From assembly GCA_009692065.1 (NCBI GenBank), contig SHZY01000003.1, forward strand, positions 21,207-85,206: DNA of 64,000 bases. The letters run 5' to 3'. The stretch is from Gemmataceae bacterium. GTDB lineage: Bacteria; Planctomycetota; Planctomycetia; Gemmatales; Gemmataceae. Numbering within the stretch: the stretch's first letter is position 1; every line of letters starts with the position of its first letter. Shown one piece after another: positions 35,807-45,673 of the stretch. The notes under the pieces are model-generated. The model was not told the origin of the DNA and did no database searches. It worked only from the letters and a program-made list of their open reading frames with translations. A program made the position numbers and the translations under genes.

Positions 35807-36691
35807 GTGAAGCAGATTCATCTCATCTTGACGAAACGGCGCGAGGCGTTCACGCTCATCGAGTTGCTCGTCGTCATCGCCATCATCGCCATCCTGATCG
35901 GGTTGCTGCTGGGCGGCATCATGTATGTGCTGCGGCGCGGGCCGGAAGTGGTGGCCAAGAACGACATGTCGCAGCTTGCCATTGGCTTGCAGCGGTTCAA
36001 GGCCGAATACAAGGTCTACCCGCCCAACTCGATCAAGCTTTGCAGCAATTATGCGTCTTATGATCAAACACAATTGTTGGATCGGCGCTCGATCCGCTTC
36101 ATTACCACGATATACCCGAGGCTCGACCCGGCGAACTGGACGGCCATCAACTGGGCCAATCGGTCCCCAGCGCCGACGGCCGGCAGTCCGATGATCGATT
36201 TGCTCGACGGCGATCAATGTCTGGTGTTCTTCCTGGCCGGCCCGCCGCTGGTGGCCGGTCAGCCCGCCTTGATGGGCGGATTCTCCAACAATCCACTTAA
36301 TCCGGTGGACCCGACGAATCCTCCTTTCAAACGCTACTTTGATTTTGATGCCGGCCGACTGTTCAATCGCGCCGGCAACGCGTTCCCGTCCTTCGCCGAT
36401 GCGTTCGGTACACCCACGCCGCAGCCCTACGTTTATTTCAGCTCGACGAATCAGAGCGACCGCGCGAACGGCTACGACACCGTGGCGAATGGGTTGCGTG
36501 TCACGCCTTATTACCTCACGGCCGCCCCGCCGACGTTTCATAAACCCGATTCGTTCCAGATTGTTTGTGCCGGTCCGGACGGCGCCTTCGGAGCGGGCGG
36601 CCTGTGGGTGCCGAAAAATGCCGGGCTCGTCCCTCCGCCAGGCCAGGACGATTACACCAGTTTCCATGACAAGATCATGGGCGCCCCTTGA
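35807..36691 (+). CDS. prepilin-like protein 1
   Basis: 294 residues from a GTG at 35807 with GAGGGAG upstream; the open frame starts at 35642 without such support. A type IV prepilin N-terminus: a short basic leader ending REA, cleavage before FTLIELLVVIAIIAILIGLLLGG, with Glu5 in place. It is followed by a soluble domain of about 240 residues rich in Pro and Asn. The N-methylated Phe1 and Glu5 are the features needed for filament assembly. The large globular domain, far bigger than a normal major pilin, is typical of planctomycete pseudopilins. It is the first of five prepilin-like genes before the GspK-like gene. Confidence 0.85.
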   Translation: MKQIHLILTKRREAFTLIELLVVIAIIAILIGLLLGGIMYVLRRGPEVVAKNDMSQLAIGLQRFKAEYKVYPPNSIKLCSNYASYDQTQLLDRRSIRFITTIYPRLDPANWTAINWANRSPAPTAGSPMIDLLDGDQCLVFFLAGPPLVAGQPALMGGFSNNPLNPVDPTNPPFKRYFDFDAGRLFNRAGNAFPSFADAFGTPTPQPYVYFSSTNQSDRANGYDTVANGLRVTPYYLTAAPPTFHKPDSFQIVCAGPDGAFGAGGLWVPKNAGLVPPPGQDDYTSFHDKIMGAP

Positions 36692-36700
36692 GGATTTGCC

Positions 36701-37747
36701 ATGATGCACAACCAACGAACGACGCACGGCGCGCGGCCCGCATTCACCCTCGTGGAGCTCCTCGTGGTGATCGCCATCATCGCGGTGCTGGTGGGCCTGG
36801 GGGCGTGGGGCGCCTTCGCGGCCATCGGCGTCCGCCAGCGCAACACCACGCAGGGGACGATCCAGGTCGTCCAAAAGCTGCTGGCCGACCGCTGGAGCAA
36901 GGTGATCGCCGACGCCAAGAAGGAAGATATGTCGCCGGCGATGTACCCGAATATCTACTACCTCTCCGGTTATCCGACATATGATCCGCGCGGCGAGCGA
37001 GCCCGCATTATCTTGATCAAGGTCCGTCTGGCCGAGGCGTTTCCGCAAAGTTATGCCGAGATATACCCCGCCAGCATGAATCCCAATTCGATCGTGAACA
37101 TCTATCTGCCGGCCGCTCGGCGCAAGCCGCACTTCGCCAGGTACCAGTCGCTAATTTTCCCCGCGGCTCCCGGCACCAGTCCCGTGCCGGGAACGCCGGG
37201 CGAGTCGGCTGCGTGTTTGCTGATGGCGCTCAAGACGCTCAGCGGCGACGGAATGGGCGTGCAGGATCAACTGGGCTATGCGATCGCGACTTCCGACAAT
37301 CCAAACAGCCAGGGCCCCGTCGCCGCCAACGGCATTCCTTGCTTCATCGACTCCTGGAGCAACCCGCTCGCCTTCCGCCGCTTTCCGTGGAACAACAAGG
37401 ACCTTCCTAAAGCGAATCCGGCGTGGCCTCACTGTCCGCAACTCCCGATTCCAATTCCGCCCTACTTCGACCCAATCGATGTCAACGGCGCTCTCCTGAA
37501 CAAGAACTGGTACAACTTTGCGCAGGCTGGTTCGCCGCCCACGTTGCGCCAAATTTATGAGAGCCAGTTTCACGCGATTGGTCCTGCCCCTGTCGCCCCC
37601 AAGGTGACACCGGCATGGTCCCATTACGTCATTCCCGTCATTGCCTCGGCCGGCAAGGACGGCATCCTCGATCTCGGCGCGGACCTCTCCGCCATCGGCC
37701 CGGGCGAGGCCGACAACATTTACAGCTTCCAACTGCGAGGGGATTGA
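36701..37747 (+). CDS. prepilin-like protein 2
   Basis: 348 residues, ATG at 36701 ten bases after the previous stop. Prepilin leader (through RPA) then FTLVELLVVIAIIAVLVGLGAWG with Glu5. The C-terminal domain contains a region rich in Pro and aromatic residues (PQLPIPIPPYFDPIDVNG) and closes with GKDGILDLGADLSAIGPGEADNIYSFQLR. This last segment resembles ends of GspG-like planctomycete pseudopilins. The tight spacing and the two-base gap to the next gene's ATG (37749) indicate one transcription and translation unit. Confidence 0.85.
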   Translation: MMHNQRTTHGARPAFTLVELLVVIAIIAVLVGLGAWGAFAAIGVRQRNTTQGTIQVVQKLLADRWSKVIADAKKEDMSPAMYPNIYYLSGYPTYDPRGERARIILIKVRLAEAFPQSYAEIYPASMNPNSIVNIYLPAARRKPHFARYQSLIFPAAPGTSPVPGTPGESAACLLMALKTLSGDGMGVQDQLGYAIATSDNPNSQGPVAANGIPCFIDSWSNPLAFRRFPWNNKDLPKANPAWPHCPQLPIPIPPYFDPIDVNGALLNKNWYNFAQAGSPPTLRQIYESQFHAIGPAPVAPKVTPAWSHYVIPVIASAGKDGILDLGADLSAIGPGEADNIYSFQLRGD

Positions 37748-37748
37748 T

Positions 37749-38837
37749 ATGCACGTACCCAAGCAATCCCGTGCCGGCTTCACTCTGATCGAGTTGCTGG
37801 TCGTCATCGCGCTGATCGCGGTGCTGGCGGGGCTGACCATCGCGTTCCTGCCCGGCGCTGCGTCGTCGGCGCGTGAAAGCCGTGCCGCCGGCATCTTGCA
37901 AGGCGCTCTCAACATCGCCAAGCAGCGCGCCCTGCGCGATCAGGGCCCGCGCGGCGTGCGGATTACCTACACCAATGCCAGCCTGTCGATCTCGCCGCCG
38001 AACTTGCCGGCGTGGAACAACGGCCAAGCCTACGCCCCGATGGACGGCGTCATCTACAACAACCTGAGCTTTATTTGCATGCAGGCCAACACCAACGTCC
38101 CTCCGAACTACACTCCGCCTGGGGCGCCGGCCGACTCGGCAGTCTGGGTCCTGTGGCGAGTGGCTACCGAATTTCAGTACCTCGAAGCGCCCGAGCACTT
38201 CACCGGCGGCCTCATCAGCACGATCACGCCTGCTAATGACACGCTCCGGGTTGACTTCGGCCCCACAACCGGCGATCTGGTGAATGGCTACTACTCGTTA
38301 GTGCCACCAATCTTGAACCCCGCAGAGACTCTGCTCTGGGCGGTGCAGCCGGGCGATTTTCTGGAAGTGCTGGGCACCGGCATGATGCATCAGATCGTGG
38401 GCTTGGTCGATCCGTGGACGTTTGTCATTACGCCGCCGCTGCCGAGCGCCATCCTGCCGAACCCGATCACTGGAGTGGGAACCCCGAACTATCGAATCGT
38501 GCGTGCCCCGCGGCCGGTGGGGGACGAGAAGCTGTCGCTGCCGTCTGACACGATCGTCGATTTCGTCACCAACTATGCTTTTGGCAATCCGCTGCCGCTG
38601 ATGGACGTGGCGGGCGTGGGTTATCTGGATGTGGTGTTCGGGCCATCGGGCGCTGTCATCACGCGCGGCGTGGCGACGCCGAACGTCCACCTGTGGGTCC
38701 GCTCCCCCGATGCAGGCGGCCCGACGAACTTTTACAAGGGCGACCCGACGATCGTGTCGATCTTCACGCGCACCGGTTTCGTCGGCGCGTATTCGCCGGA
38801 CCAGCCGCCCCTGAGCCCGTATATGGCGATCCGGTAA
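37749..38837 (+). CDS. prepilin-like protein 3
   Basis: 362 residues, ATG at 37749 directly after the preceding stop, with GAGGGGATTG as overlapping ribosome binding site. Leader to RAG, then FTLIELLVVIALIAVLAGLTIAFLPGAAS with Glu5. The central part includes a beta-rich block around LLWAVQPGDFLEVLGTG..., which resembles the VDSG-type blocks in the GspK-like protein of this operon. A GspH-like ending with YLDVVFGPSGAVITRG fits the minor-pseudopilin class (GspH/FimT). The preceding 108 bases of open frame belong to prepilin 2. Confidence 0.85.
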   Translation: MHVPKQSRAGFTLIELLVVIALIAVLAGLTIAFLPGAASSARESRAAGILQGALNIAKQRALRDQGPRGVRITYTNASLSISPPNLPAWNNGQAYAPMDGVIYNNLSFICMQANTNVPPNYTPPGAPADSAVWVLWRVATEFQYLEAPEHFTGGLISTITPANDTLRVDFGPTTGDLVNGYYSLVPPILNPAETLLWAVQPGDFLEVLGTGMMHQIVGLVDPWTFVITPPLPSAILPNPITGVGTPNYRIVRAPRPVGDEKLSLPSDTIVDFVTNYAFGNPLPLMDVAGVGYLDVVFGPSGAVITRGVATPNVHLWVRSPDAGGPTNFYKGDPTIVSIFTRTGFVGAYSPDQPPLSPYMAIR

Positions 38838-38839
38838 TT

Positions 38840-38911
38840 GTTTAGCCCTGCCTCGCAGAGGCGGGCGGACCTAAGGCCACGCCCGCCCGCCTCTGCGAGG
38901 CGGGGCTAAAC
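38840..38911. repeat. long hairpin with GTTTAGCCC/GGGCTAAAC tips
   Basis: 29-base arms (38840-38868 and 38883-38911) pair with one mismatch around a 14-base loop. It separates prepilin 3 from the PilV-like gene within the operon. There is no T-tract, so transcription could continue. Confidence 0.85.
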
Positions 38912-38927
38912 CAAGAGGAGTCATTCC

Positions 38928-40034
38928 ATGCCACGACGTTCCGGTGTCACCCTGGTGGAAGTTCTGGTGGCCATCTTCATCATGGGCATCGGCCTCATCG
39001 CGTTGTTGACCCTCTTTCCCTTGGGCATCCTGCGCATGGCCCAGGGCATTCGCGACGCCCGCACCGCGGAGTCCGCCTACAACGCCGACAAAATCGCGAT
39101 CATGCAGGATGTGCGCAACGATTTCATGGTGATCACCGATGGTGTGCTTCCGGACTTGTTCGCGAATCCCGGTATCTTCGATCCCGTTTCCGGGCTCCCC
39201 ATCTGGACGGCCGATCCTTACGGAGAAAGCTACCCAATCTTTGTGGACCCGGTCGGCTGGTTTGCGGCTGTGAACTCGGATTGGGTCGGCGGCCCAGGCT
39301 ATCAAGGCGTATTGCGCAGGCGCTCGGTTCAGTTTGTAGAAAACTACGGAATTGCCAATCGTGATCGAAACATCCGCCAGTTCTTCACGCTGCCCGACGA
39401 GTTCGCCTTCGAAGCCACCACCGATTTCATGCCTCCCTTCGCGCCGCCGGCGCCCCCGGCTACGCCGCAACGCTCCGGCGCCGCGGTATTGCGCAGCCAA
39501 CGCGGCTATTCCTGGGCGTATTTGCTCAGAAGGCCGCAAACCAGCGATCGCTCCATCGTCGATTGCACGGTCGTGGTCTTCGACCGCCGCCCGATGGCCC
39601 TAAAAACGTCGCAGTCACTGCAAGAATACGTCTACCCGAACATGGCATTTTTCAATCCGGACAACAACACGATCACCATCGAGTACACGTCGCCGACCGT
39701 CATCCCGCCGCCGGTGCGGCCCGGCGATTGGTTGCTCGACACGACCTGGTACGCCACCGGCCCGACCACCGGCTCCGCCAGCGCGTTCTTCTACCGTGTC
39801 GTGGCGAGCGAAGATTTCGTCGATACCGCCGTCGTGCCGAACCGCAGGTTTACCCGCTATGAAATGCAGAACCCGATTCGCGGTCCTGCAGCGGCGCCGA
39901 TTGCTCCCGGCGTCGGCAAGTATCCCGTCGTTGTGGACCCCCTGAACCCGCTCGGCTTCGTTTTCAACGGCACCATTGTGGTCATGGACGGCGTCGCGGA
40001 AGTTTACGAAAAAGGCCCAGCACGCTTGCCCTGA
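38928..40034 (+). CDS. PilV/GspI-like prepilin
   Basis: 368 residues, ATG at 38928 with AGAGGAG upstream. N-terminus MPRRSG then VTLVEVLVAIFIMGIGLIALLTLFPLGILRMAQG: cleavage after Gly, Glu5 present, and the V-E-V-L-V-A-x-x-I-M/x-G-I-G-L pattern is that of PilV and GspI minor pilins rather than major pilin. The domain contains several Pro-rich and hydrophobic blocks, and a recurrent motif RPGDWLLDTTWY....TTGSASAFFYRVVASEDF. Minor pilins of this type prime the filament. It lies between two hairpin-bearing gaps. Confidence 0.85.
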   Translation: MPRRSGVTLVEVLVAIFIMGIGLIALLTLFPLGILRMAQGIRDARTAESAYNADKIAIMQDVRNDFMVITDGVLPDLFANPGIFDPVSGLPIWTADPYGESYPIFVDPVGWFAAVNSDWVGGPGYQGVLRRRSVQFVENYGIANRDRNIRQFFTLPDEFAFEATTDFMPPFAPPAPPATPQRSGAAVLRSQRGYSWAYLLRRPQTSDRSIVDCTVVVFDRRPMALKTSQSLQEYVYPNMAFFNPDNNTITIEYTSPTVIPPPVRPGDWLLDTTWYATGPTTGSASAFFYRVVASEDFVDTAVVPNRRFTRYEMQNPIRGPAAAPIAPGVGKYPVVVDPLNPLGFVFNGTIVVMDGVAEVYEKGPARLP

Positions 40035-40114
40035 AGGATACCCGCTCCGCGTTTAGCGCCCACATTGCCTGTCGCGTGCGCGCATCGCAGGCAGCAACCA
40101 CGAGGAATCCCAAG

Positions 40115-41332
40115 ATGCAATCCCGCACACGCGCCGGCTTCACGCTGATCGAAATGATGGTTGCCATGGCGCTGACGCTTTTCATCATGGTGATCCTGTC
40201 GCAAGCGTTCATCCTCTCGCTGGAAGCCTTCAGTCAGCTCAAGGGGATCGGTGACATGCAGATCAATCTGCGCGCCGCCGAGAACATGCTGCGGAACGAC
40301 CTGGGCCAGGACCATTTCGAAGGCAAGCGCCGCCTGAGTGACCTGACGTTGACGGGCGGCCCGCAAATCGTCGCGCGGCCGCCGCAGGAAGGATTTTTTG
40401 CCGTGGCGCGCTATTCTGCCTGCGACCTGACGGGAACGCCCGGCTTCCCTTATGTTTATGAAGGCCCCGACGTCAACGGCATGGGATCCTTCCTCGCGTT
40501 CAATCATGTGCTTTACATGACGGTGAAACGCAAGGGGAACCAGCAAGAGAACTATTTCAATGCCTCGCTGGTCGAAACGTCGGCGGCGCCGGGAGTGCTG
40601 GGGCCATTTTTTGGCCCAGCGAGCCTCACGGTTTACAATGTAAGTCCGGCCAACCTTGCGACTTCAACGTTGAGCGTACCCTATAGGGGCGGTTCCTACG
40701 CCTTTTATGGCAGCCAGTGGTCCGAGGTTCTCTACTACTTGGTGCGCACCGGTAGCACCGAAGAGCCGAGCAATCCCACCAGCGTGCAGGGCACGCCGAC
40801 GTTTTCGCTGATCCGCGCACAGTTTGTGATGGTGCCGAACGGAACCAACGTGAGCGACCTCTATGCGACGCCGGCCTACACGAGCGGCCAAATCTCCACA
40901 CTCAGCCAAACGACCTTCCAGGGCATGTCGTGCAATCCGGTTACGTCGGGCGGTGTCACGTCGCTCAAGTTTTTTTCCCCGGCGGACGCCGCCACCCAGG
41001 GCGCGCCGCAGCGTGTCATCCCAGATCTCACCAGGTTTGTGCCGGGCTGGGTGGATCCACCGGGGCCAGGCCGCCTGATCAACTCAGTCTTTGGAGTCCG
41101 CGAAACCCTGGTGCTCCCGAACGTCGTTTCGTTCCAGGTGCAAGTCATGCCGCTCGGCAGCTGGGCCTTCGACGACATGCAGCCCCTGGCGCCTGCTTCG
41201 ATCAGTGCGCCTTATCTGTATGACACGGCGATGACGCCCAGCAGCGGCCTCAAAGGCATCCGCGTCACCTTGCGAGTCTGGGACAACAAGACGCGGCAGA
41301 CCCGCCAGGCGTCAGTGGTGCAGGATTTGTAA
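40115..41332 (+). CDS. GspJ/PilW-like prepilin
   Basis: 405 residues from the ATG at 40115 (GAGGA upstream). Leader MQSRTRAG, then FTLIEMMVAMALTLFIMVILSQAFILSLEAFSQLKG. The FTLIEMMVAMALT form with the continuing long helix (FSQLKGIGDMQINLRAAENMLRNDL) is the pattern of GspJ and PilW. The soluble domain is extended to about 360 residues with a variable middle. The region before it (40035-40114) contains a TTTAGC/GCGC-rich stretch with no clear hairpin. Its end is followed 118 bases later by the GspK-like gene. Confidence 0.85.
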   Translation: MQSRTRAGFTLIEMMVAMALTLFIMVILSQAFILSLEAFSQLKGIGDMQINLRAAENMLRNDLGQDHFEGKRRLSDLTLTGGPQIVARPPQEGFFAVARYSACDLTGTPGFPYVYEGPDVNGMGSFLAFNHVLYMTVKRKGNQQENYFNASLVETSAAPGVLGPFFGPASLTVYNVSPANLATSTLSVPYRGGSYAFYGSQWSEVLYYLVRTGSTEEPSNPTSVQGTPTFSLIRAQFVMVPNGTNVSDLYATPAYTSGQISTLSQTTFQGMSCNPVTSGGVTSLKFFSPADAATQGAPQRVIPDLTRFVPGWVDPPGPGRLINSVFGVRETLVLPNVVSFQVQVMPLGSWAFDDMQPLAPASISAPYLYDTAMTPSSGLKGIRVTLRVWDNKTRQTRQASVVQDL

Positions 41333-41449
41333 GCGATTACTTAGTTGTGGCATGGTCAGGAAACCGTGCCGCAACGAGCACACCGGGCCACAACGGGCAC
41401 TGCCGCCCCAGCTCGCCAGAAGCGAGCGGTTCAACAGGGAGTCCATACA

Positions 41450-44400
41450 ATGCGTCACCTATCAGCCAATTCTCGCGACGTGCGCCGCCCCGGCATGGTG
41501 CTCCTGGTCGTCATGGCACTCCTGGCGCTCTTCTCCAGCGTGGCGCTGGGCTTCGTCTTCTACGCTGATGCCGAGGCCGTTGCCGCCAGGGCCAATAACG
41601 AGTCGATGGCCAAGGACCAGCCCGACATCGACACGGAGCTGCTCGCCGCGTACTTTCTCAACCAGCTCATGTACCCGACGGACAACATCTATTCGGCCAT
41701 GCGCGGTTGGGACCTGGCCCGGTCGATGCATGGCTACAATCCGACCACGCTGAACTACACGCCCTACAACGGCACGGGCCGCATCAGCTTGATGTACCCG
41801 GACATCACCTTCCCCGTCGATAATTTCACGATGGTGAATTACACGACGTACTGGGACCGGACCTCGGCCAGCCCCGGCGTGAATTTCGTACGCACGCCGG
41901 AATACACGGACAAGGTGCCGTTTCTGCCGGCCGGTGGGCCGCCGTCGCCGACCCATCTGGCAGCCGGTGGGCCAACCTACCGCTACGTCGGCGGCTCGAA
42001 CCCGCCGTGGACTGCCTATGACACGAACAGCCTGTTCCTGGCGGAGATGACCGCGGATGGGTACGTTCGGCGGCCTTCCTTCATCCGTCCTTGGATGCAA
42101 GGCAACATCCCGGGTTCCGACGCCAATAAATACATGTCGCTTCGCCCCGATGTCGGCTGGCACCCCGCCTTCGTCACGCCGGACAACGAATTTGTCCCCG
42201 GACCCGTGCCGGGAACGGGCTACCACCTAGATGTACGCAATAACGACGCCGGCCGCGGCGCGCTGATCAACGGCGTCCCCTACCAGAACGACAGCACCTT
42301 GATGGACCTCGGCTTCCCCGTGAAGACCGCCCCGAATGGCCGACGCTTCAAGCCGCTTTTCGCGCCGCTGATCGTGGACCTGAGCAACCGCCTGCACCTG
42401 TGGGCGCACCACAACCGCATCGGCGCCGGCGCTGCGCACGTCTCCAATCAGGGCCTGGGAGCGCCGGAAGTCAACCTCGGCAAGCTGCCCGGCGCAGTTG
42501 CAGCCGAGTTGCAAGCGCTGCTCAATCTGCGTTACGGCGGCGTCGTCGGCGGACCTGGCTCGTTGCCGGCGGGATCGCCGACACGCTTTCCGAACGCTGC
42601 CAACGTCTCCTGGTTCGCCAATCTCGACGCCGATGGCCGCAATTCCGCTACCGGTGGCTATAGCAACAGGCCGCTCACTGCCTGGGCGATCGTCGTCGGC
42701 ATGAGTCTCGTCATCGACGCGGGCAGCGCCAGCCAGGAAACCGTCGGCGTGACCGGGGTAGGCCCAGGCAACACCTTCACCGCGAATTTCGCCAACGCTC
42801 ACGGCGCTGGCGCCACCGTCAACGGCACGAACTCCGGGGGCTTCCCCTTCGCAACCAACGCCACGGCCGGCGTTGGGGCAGGCGTTGGGCCGATGGCGGT
42901 CAGCGCCGTTGTTTTCAACACGGTCTTCCCGTTCCCGTCCTACCCGGCCGGGTACGACAACGCTTATAACGGCGGCGGCGGCGCCGATGAAGTCACGCAG
43001 AAGCCGCTCGGCATCAATATTTACAATCTCACCGGCTTGACCGCTCAGGGGCCGATCGGGGCCGCGCACCTGGAATCGCTGATGCGCTGGGGCGGCACGA
43101 ATTCACCGGCCCTGACATCGGAAATCTTCCGGCGCATGCCCGGCACGCTCAGCAACGTCCGCACTCGCAACATGGTGACGCTGCACAATCGCCACCTGGA
43201 CCGCGTGACGGCGTCGCCGCTCCTTCCATGGAACCCGATCACCGCCGGCAACTACACGATGGGCCCGACAGCCGCCTTTCCGACCTTCAACCCGGCGAGC
43301 GCCGCCATCAACCCGCCCGCAGCCGGCAGCGAGTTCAACGCCGACGGCCGCTCCGAGCTGGGCAAGATGTTGCGCGTCAATCTGAACCGCCCCTTGGCCG
43401 ATTATCCGGCGGCAACCGTCGTTCCTGTCGCGGCGGAGCCGAACTCGAAGCTAATCGATACGGGCAACGCAGGCGTCGTGGCGGCCTTCAATAATGCCCA
43501 GAACGCACGCGGGCAGTTTGCGCGCGACATCTATGGCGCCCTCGTCCGCGTCACGGGCGCGCAAGACCCGAATAACCCCGCCGTCACGGTCGTACTTGGT
43601 TCGCCGGATTATGTGGCAGCACGCTGGCTCGCTCAACTTGCCGTCAACATAGTCGATTACATCGACAATGACGACTACAGCACGCCGTTCGTGTGGTACG
43701 GCGGCGATATCGTGTTCGGCACCGAGACGCCGCGACTGGTCCTGAACGAAGTCTACGCCCAGCACGACAACGACCCGGCCACCGTTGTCGCGGCTGTGGC
43801 GACCACCAGCCGGCTCAATATTTGGCTGGAGTTGCACAATCCATTCCAAGGCACGCCGGCGGGCAGCACGTATCCGCTCGACGACGGCAGCGCAAAGCTG
43901 CAGATTGGCGCCAACGCCGTTTACCAAATTGTCGTCTGCCGGCGCAACGACCCGGCATTGGCCGTGAACCTGCGCAATCCGGCCAACCATAAGGGCGACC
44001 CAGAATTCAACAACACCTCGGGGGTGCCGTATACGCTTAGCACTTCCAGCAGTTGGGGGACCACGGCAGTGCAGCATGAAGTGTTGCCCGCAGGTGGTGC
44101 CGCTTCCGGAGCAGCCGGGAGTAATGCTGGATACTACGTTGCCGGCTCAAATCAGGCCGCGTACTTGCCGATGCGCAATCCGAACCTTGCGACAACCAGC
44201 ACGTCCGGCGAGTTGTCGATTGTGGGGGCTCCTGACGCTCCCGCGATCCCCGTGACACTGCTGCTGCGCCGGTTGGCAATCCCGCATCTGCCGCCCCAAC
44301 CGACTGCAGCCCTGCCGCTTTACAACCCCTACATCACGGTCGATTACCTCGACAATATCGCCGCCGGCGATAACCGCGAATTTCCCATCGCCCAGCCACT

Positions 44401-45664
44401 GCCGACGACAAGGAATTCCCTCGGGCGCAAGCAACCCTACGCCGCGTATAACAACCCGGGCGCTCTGTTTCTGTCTCAGGTTGTTCCGCAAACACCGGCC
44501 GTCGCGACGCAGCCGTTCAATACGTTCTACAGCCGGAACACCCCGGACGACGCGCCGTACACCTGGCTCACGCATCTGGATCGACCGCTGATCAATCAAC
44601 TGGAATTGTTGCACGTCTCCGCCTTCAAGCCGCACGAACTGACGCAGCAGTTCATCGTTCCGGTTGGTGCCGGGCCCACCGTGACTAAATTCCAGCACTC
44701 GCTGATCGGCAACGGGAATCTTCTCGGCAACCCGGCGACACTGCTCTATCGCATGCTCGAAGTGCTCGGCACACCGAACAACATGCTCGGCGCCGTTCCC
44801 GGCGGCCTCATGCATGGCAACATCAACATCAACACGATGACGGAACTTGAGATTTGGCAATCGCTATGTGATGCCCAGGCGCAACCCTACTCCGCGTTTA
44901 ATCAGGCTGACGTGAACGCGACCTTCCTCAATATCCTGGCGGCCCGGAACGCAGGCGGCGCGTTTGCCGGCGAGGGTACTCCGTTCCGGAGTTTTGCGTC
45001 CGGCAGTCCGACGACCAATCCTCTCGCCAATCCTGCGGTGTTTGCGCCGCCCTCGTTGTTCGCCAGCACGGGGTCGCCTCATCCCTATGCGACTGCCTCG
45101 ATCCTGCAAAAGGCGTACAACAACATCGGCAGCACCAGCAACACCTTCGCCGTCTGGTGGACCGTCGGTTTCTTCGAAGTCGTGGATGAAAGCGTCCGCC
45201 CGGCACGCCTCGGCGCGGAGATTGGCCGCGATCAGAACCGCCACATTCGCCACCGCTTCTTCGCGATCGTGGATCGTACGGGGCTGCAACTGTTCAACAC
45301 GACGGTGACGGCCAACCTGCAAAACCCGAACTTCCCTGCGGATCAACGGACGCTCGCAGGCGCCAATCAGCCCATGTTTTCCAGCTTCAGCGGCCAGCTC
45401 AAGAGCGGGCAGACCTGGGACATTCGGCCCGGCATGCTGCTGGAAGTCGATTCAGGTACAAGTCAGGAAGTCGTGGCCGTGAAGACAGTTGATGCCGTCA
45501 ACAAATACTTCACAGCCGACTTCACGCTGAATCACAACCCTGGCGTGCCCATCATTTGTCGCGGCAATCCGGGACCTCGGGTGAATCCCACTGGCCCGGC
45601 CGGCCCGCCGTACAACCCCCGGCAAGACAGCGGGGTGGTGTTGCATCTGAGTGTGATTCAGTGA
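41450..45664 (+). CDS. giant GspK-like pseudopilin
   Basis: 1404 residues from the ATG at 41450 (AGGGAG upstream), more than four times the usual GspK. N-terminus RRPGMVLLVVMALLALFSSVALGFVFYADAEAVAA: a leader ending at Pro-Gly, then a hydrophobic helix without Glu5, as in GspK. The following YFLNQLMYPTDNIYSAMRGWDLARSMHGYN resembles GspK secondary structure. The remainder is a Gly/Asn/Ala/Pro-rich extracellular domain. A motif near residue 421 (VIDAGSASQETVGVTGV with FTANF) recurs near 1331 (EVDSGTSQEVVAVKTV with FTADF). Residues about 1030-1160 contain a GspK-typical HGNININTMTELEIW and DD-like helix regions. It would cap the filament tip, presumably contacting secreted substrates or surfaces. 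Confidence 0.8.
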   Translation: MRHLSANSRDVRRPGMVLLVVMALLALFSSVALGFVFYADAEAVAARANNESMAKDQPDIDTELLAAYFLNQLMYPTDNIYSAMRGWDLARSMHGYNPTTLNYTPYNGTGRISLMYPDITFPVDNFTMVNYTTYWDRTSASPGVNFVRTPEYTDKVPFLPAGGPPSPTHLAAGGPTYRYVGGSNPPWTAYDTNSLFLAEMTADGYVRRPSFIRPWMQGNIPGSDANKYMSLRPDVGWHPAFVTPDNEFVPGPVPGTGYHLDVRNNDAGRGALINGVPYQNDSTLMDLGFPVKTAPNGRRFKPLFAPLIVDLSNRLHLWAHHNRIGAGAAHVSNQGLGAPEVNLGKLPGAVAAELQALLNLRYGGVVGGPGSLPAGSPTRFPNAANVSWFANLDADGRNSATGGYSNRPLTAWAIVVGMSLVIDAGSASQETVGVTGVGPGNTFTANFANAHGAGATVNGTNSGGFPFATNATAGVGAGVGPMAVSAVVFNTVFPFPSYPAGYDNAYNGGGGADEVTQKPLGINIYNLTGLTAQGPIGAAHLESLMRWGGTNSPALTSEIFRRMPGTLSNVRTRNMVTLHNRHLDRVTASPLLPWNPITAGNYTMGPTAAFPTFNPASAAINPPAAGSEFNADGRSELGKMLRVNLNRPLADYPAATVVPVAAEPNSKLIDTGNAGVVAAFNNAQNARGQFARDIYGALVRVTGAQDPNNPAVTVVLGSPDYVAARWLAQLAVNIVDYIDNDDYSTPFVWYGGDIVFGTETPRLVLNEVYAQHDNDPATVVAAVATTSRLNIWLELHNPFQGTPAGSTYPLDDGSAKLQIGANAVYQIVVCRRNDPALAVNLRNPANHKGDPEFNNTSGVPYTLSTSSSWGTTAVQHEVLPAGGAASGAAGSNAGYYVAGSNQAAYLPMRNPNLATTSTSGELSIVGAPDAPAIPVTLLLRRLAIPHLPPQPTAALPLYNPYITVDYLDNIAAGDNREFPIAQPLPTTRNSLGRKQPYAAYNNPGALFLSQVVPQTPAVATQPFNTFYSRNTPDDAPYTWLTHLDRPLINQLELLHVSAFKPHELTQQFIVPVGAGPTVTKFQHSLIGNGNLLGNPATLLYRMLEVLGTPNNMLGAVPGGLMHGNININTMTELEIWQSLCDAQAQPYSAFNQADVNATFLNILAARNAGGAFAGEGTPFRSFASGSPTTNPLANPAVFAPPSLFASTGSPHPYATASILQKAYNNIGSTSNTFAVWWTVGFFEVVDESVRPARLGAEIGRDQNRHIRHRFFAIVDRTGLQLFNTTVTANLQNPNFPADQRTLAGANQPMFSSFSGQLKSGQTWDIRPGMLLEVDSGTSQEVVAVKTVDAVNKYFTADFTLNHNPGVPIICRGNPGPRVNPTGPAGPPYNPRQDSGVVLHLSVIQ

Positions 45665-45673
45665 CCACATCTT

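Noticed and set aside
35789..37132. 447-codon minus-strand frame
   Set aside because: Antisense to two prepilin genes with intact leader peptides.
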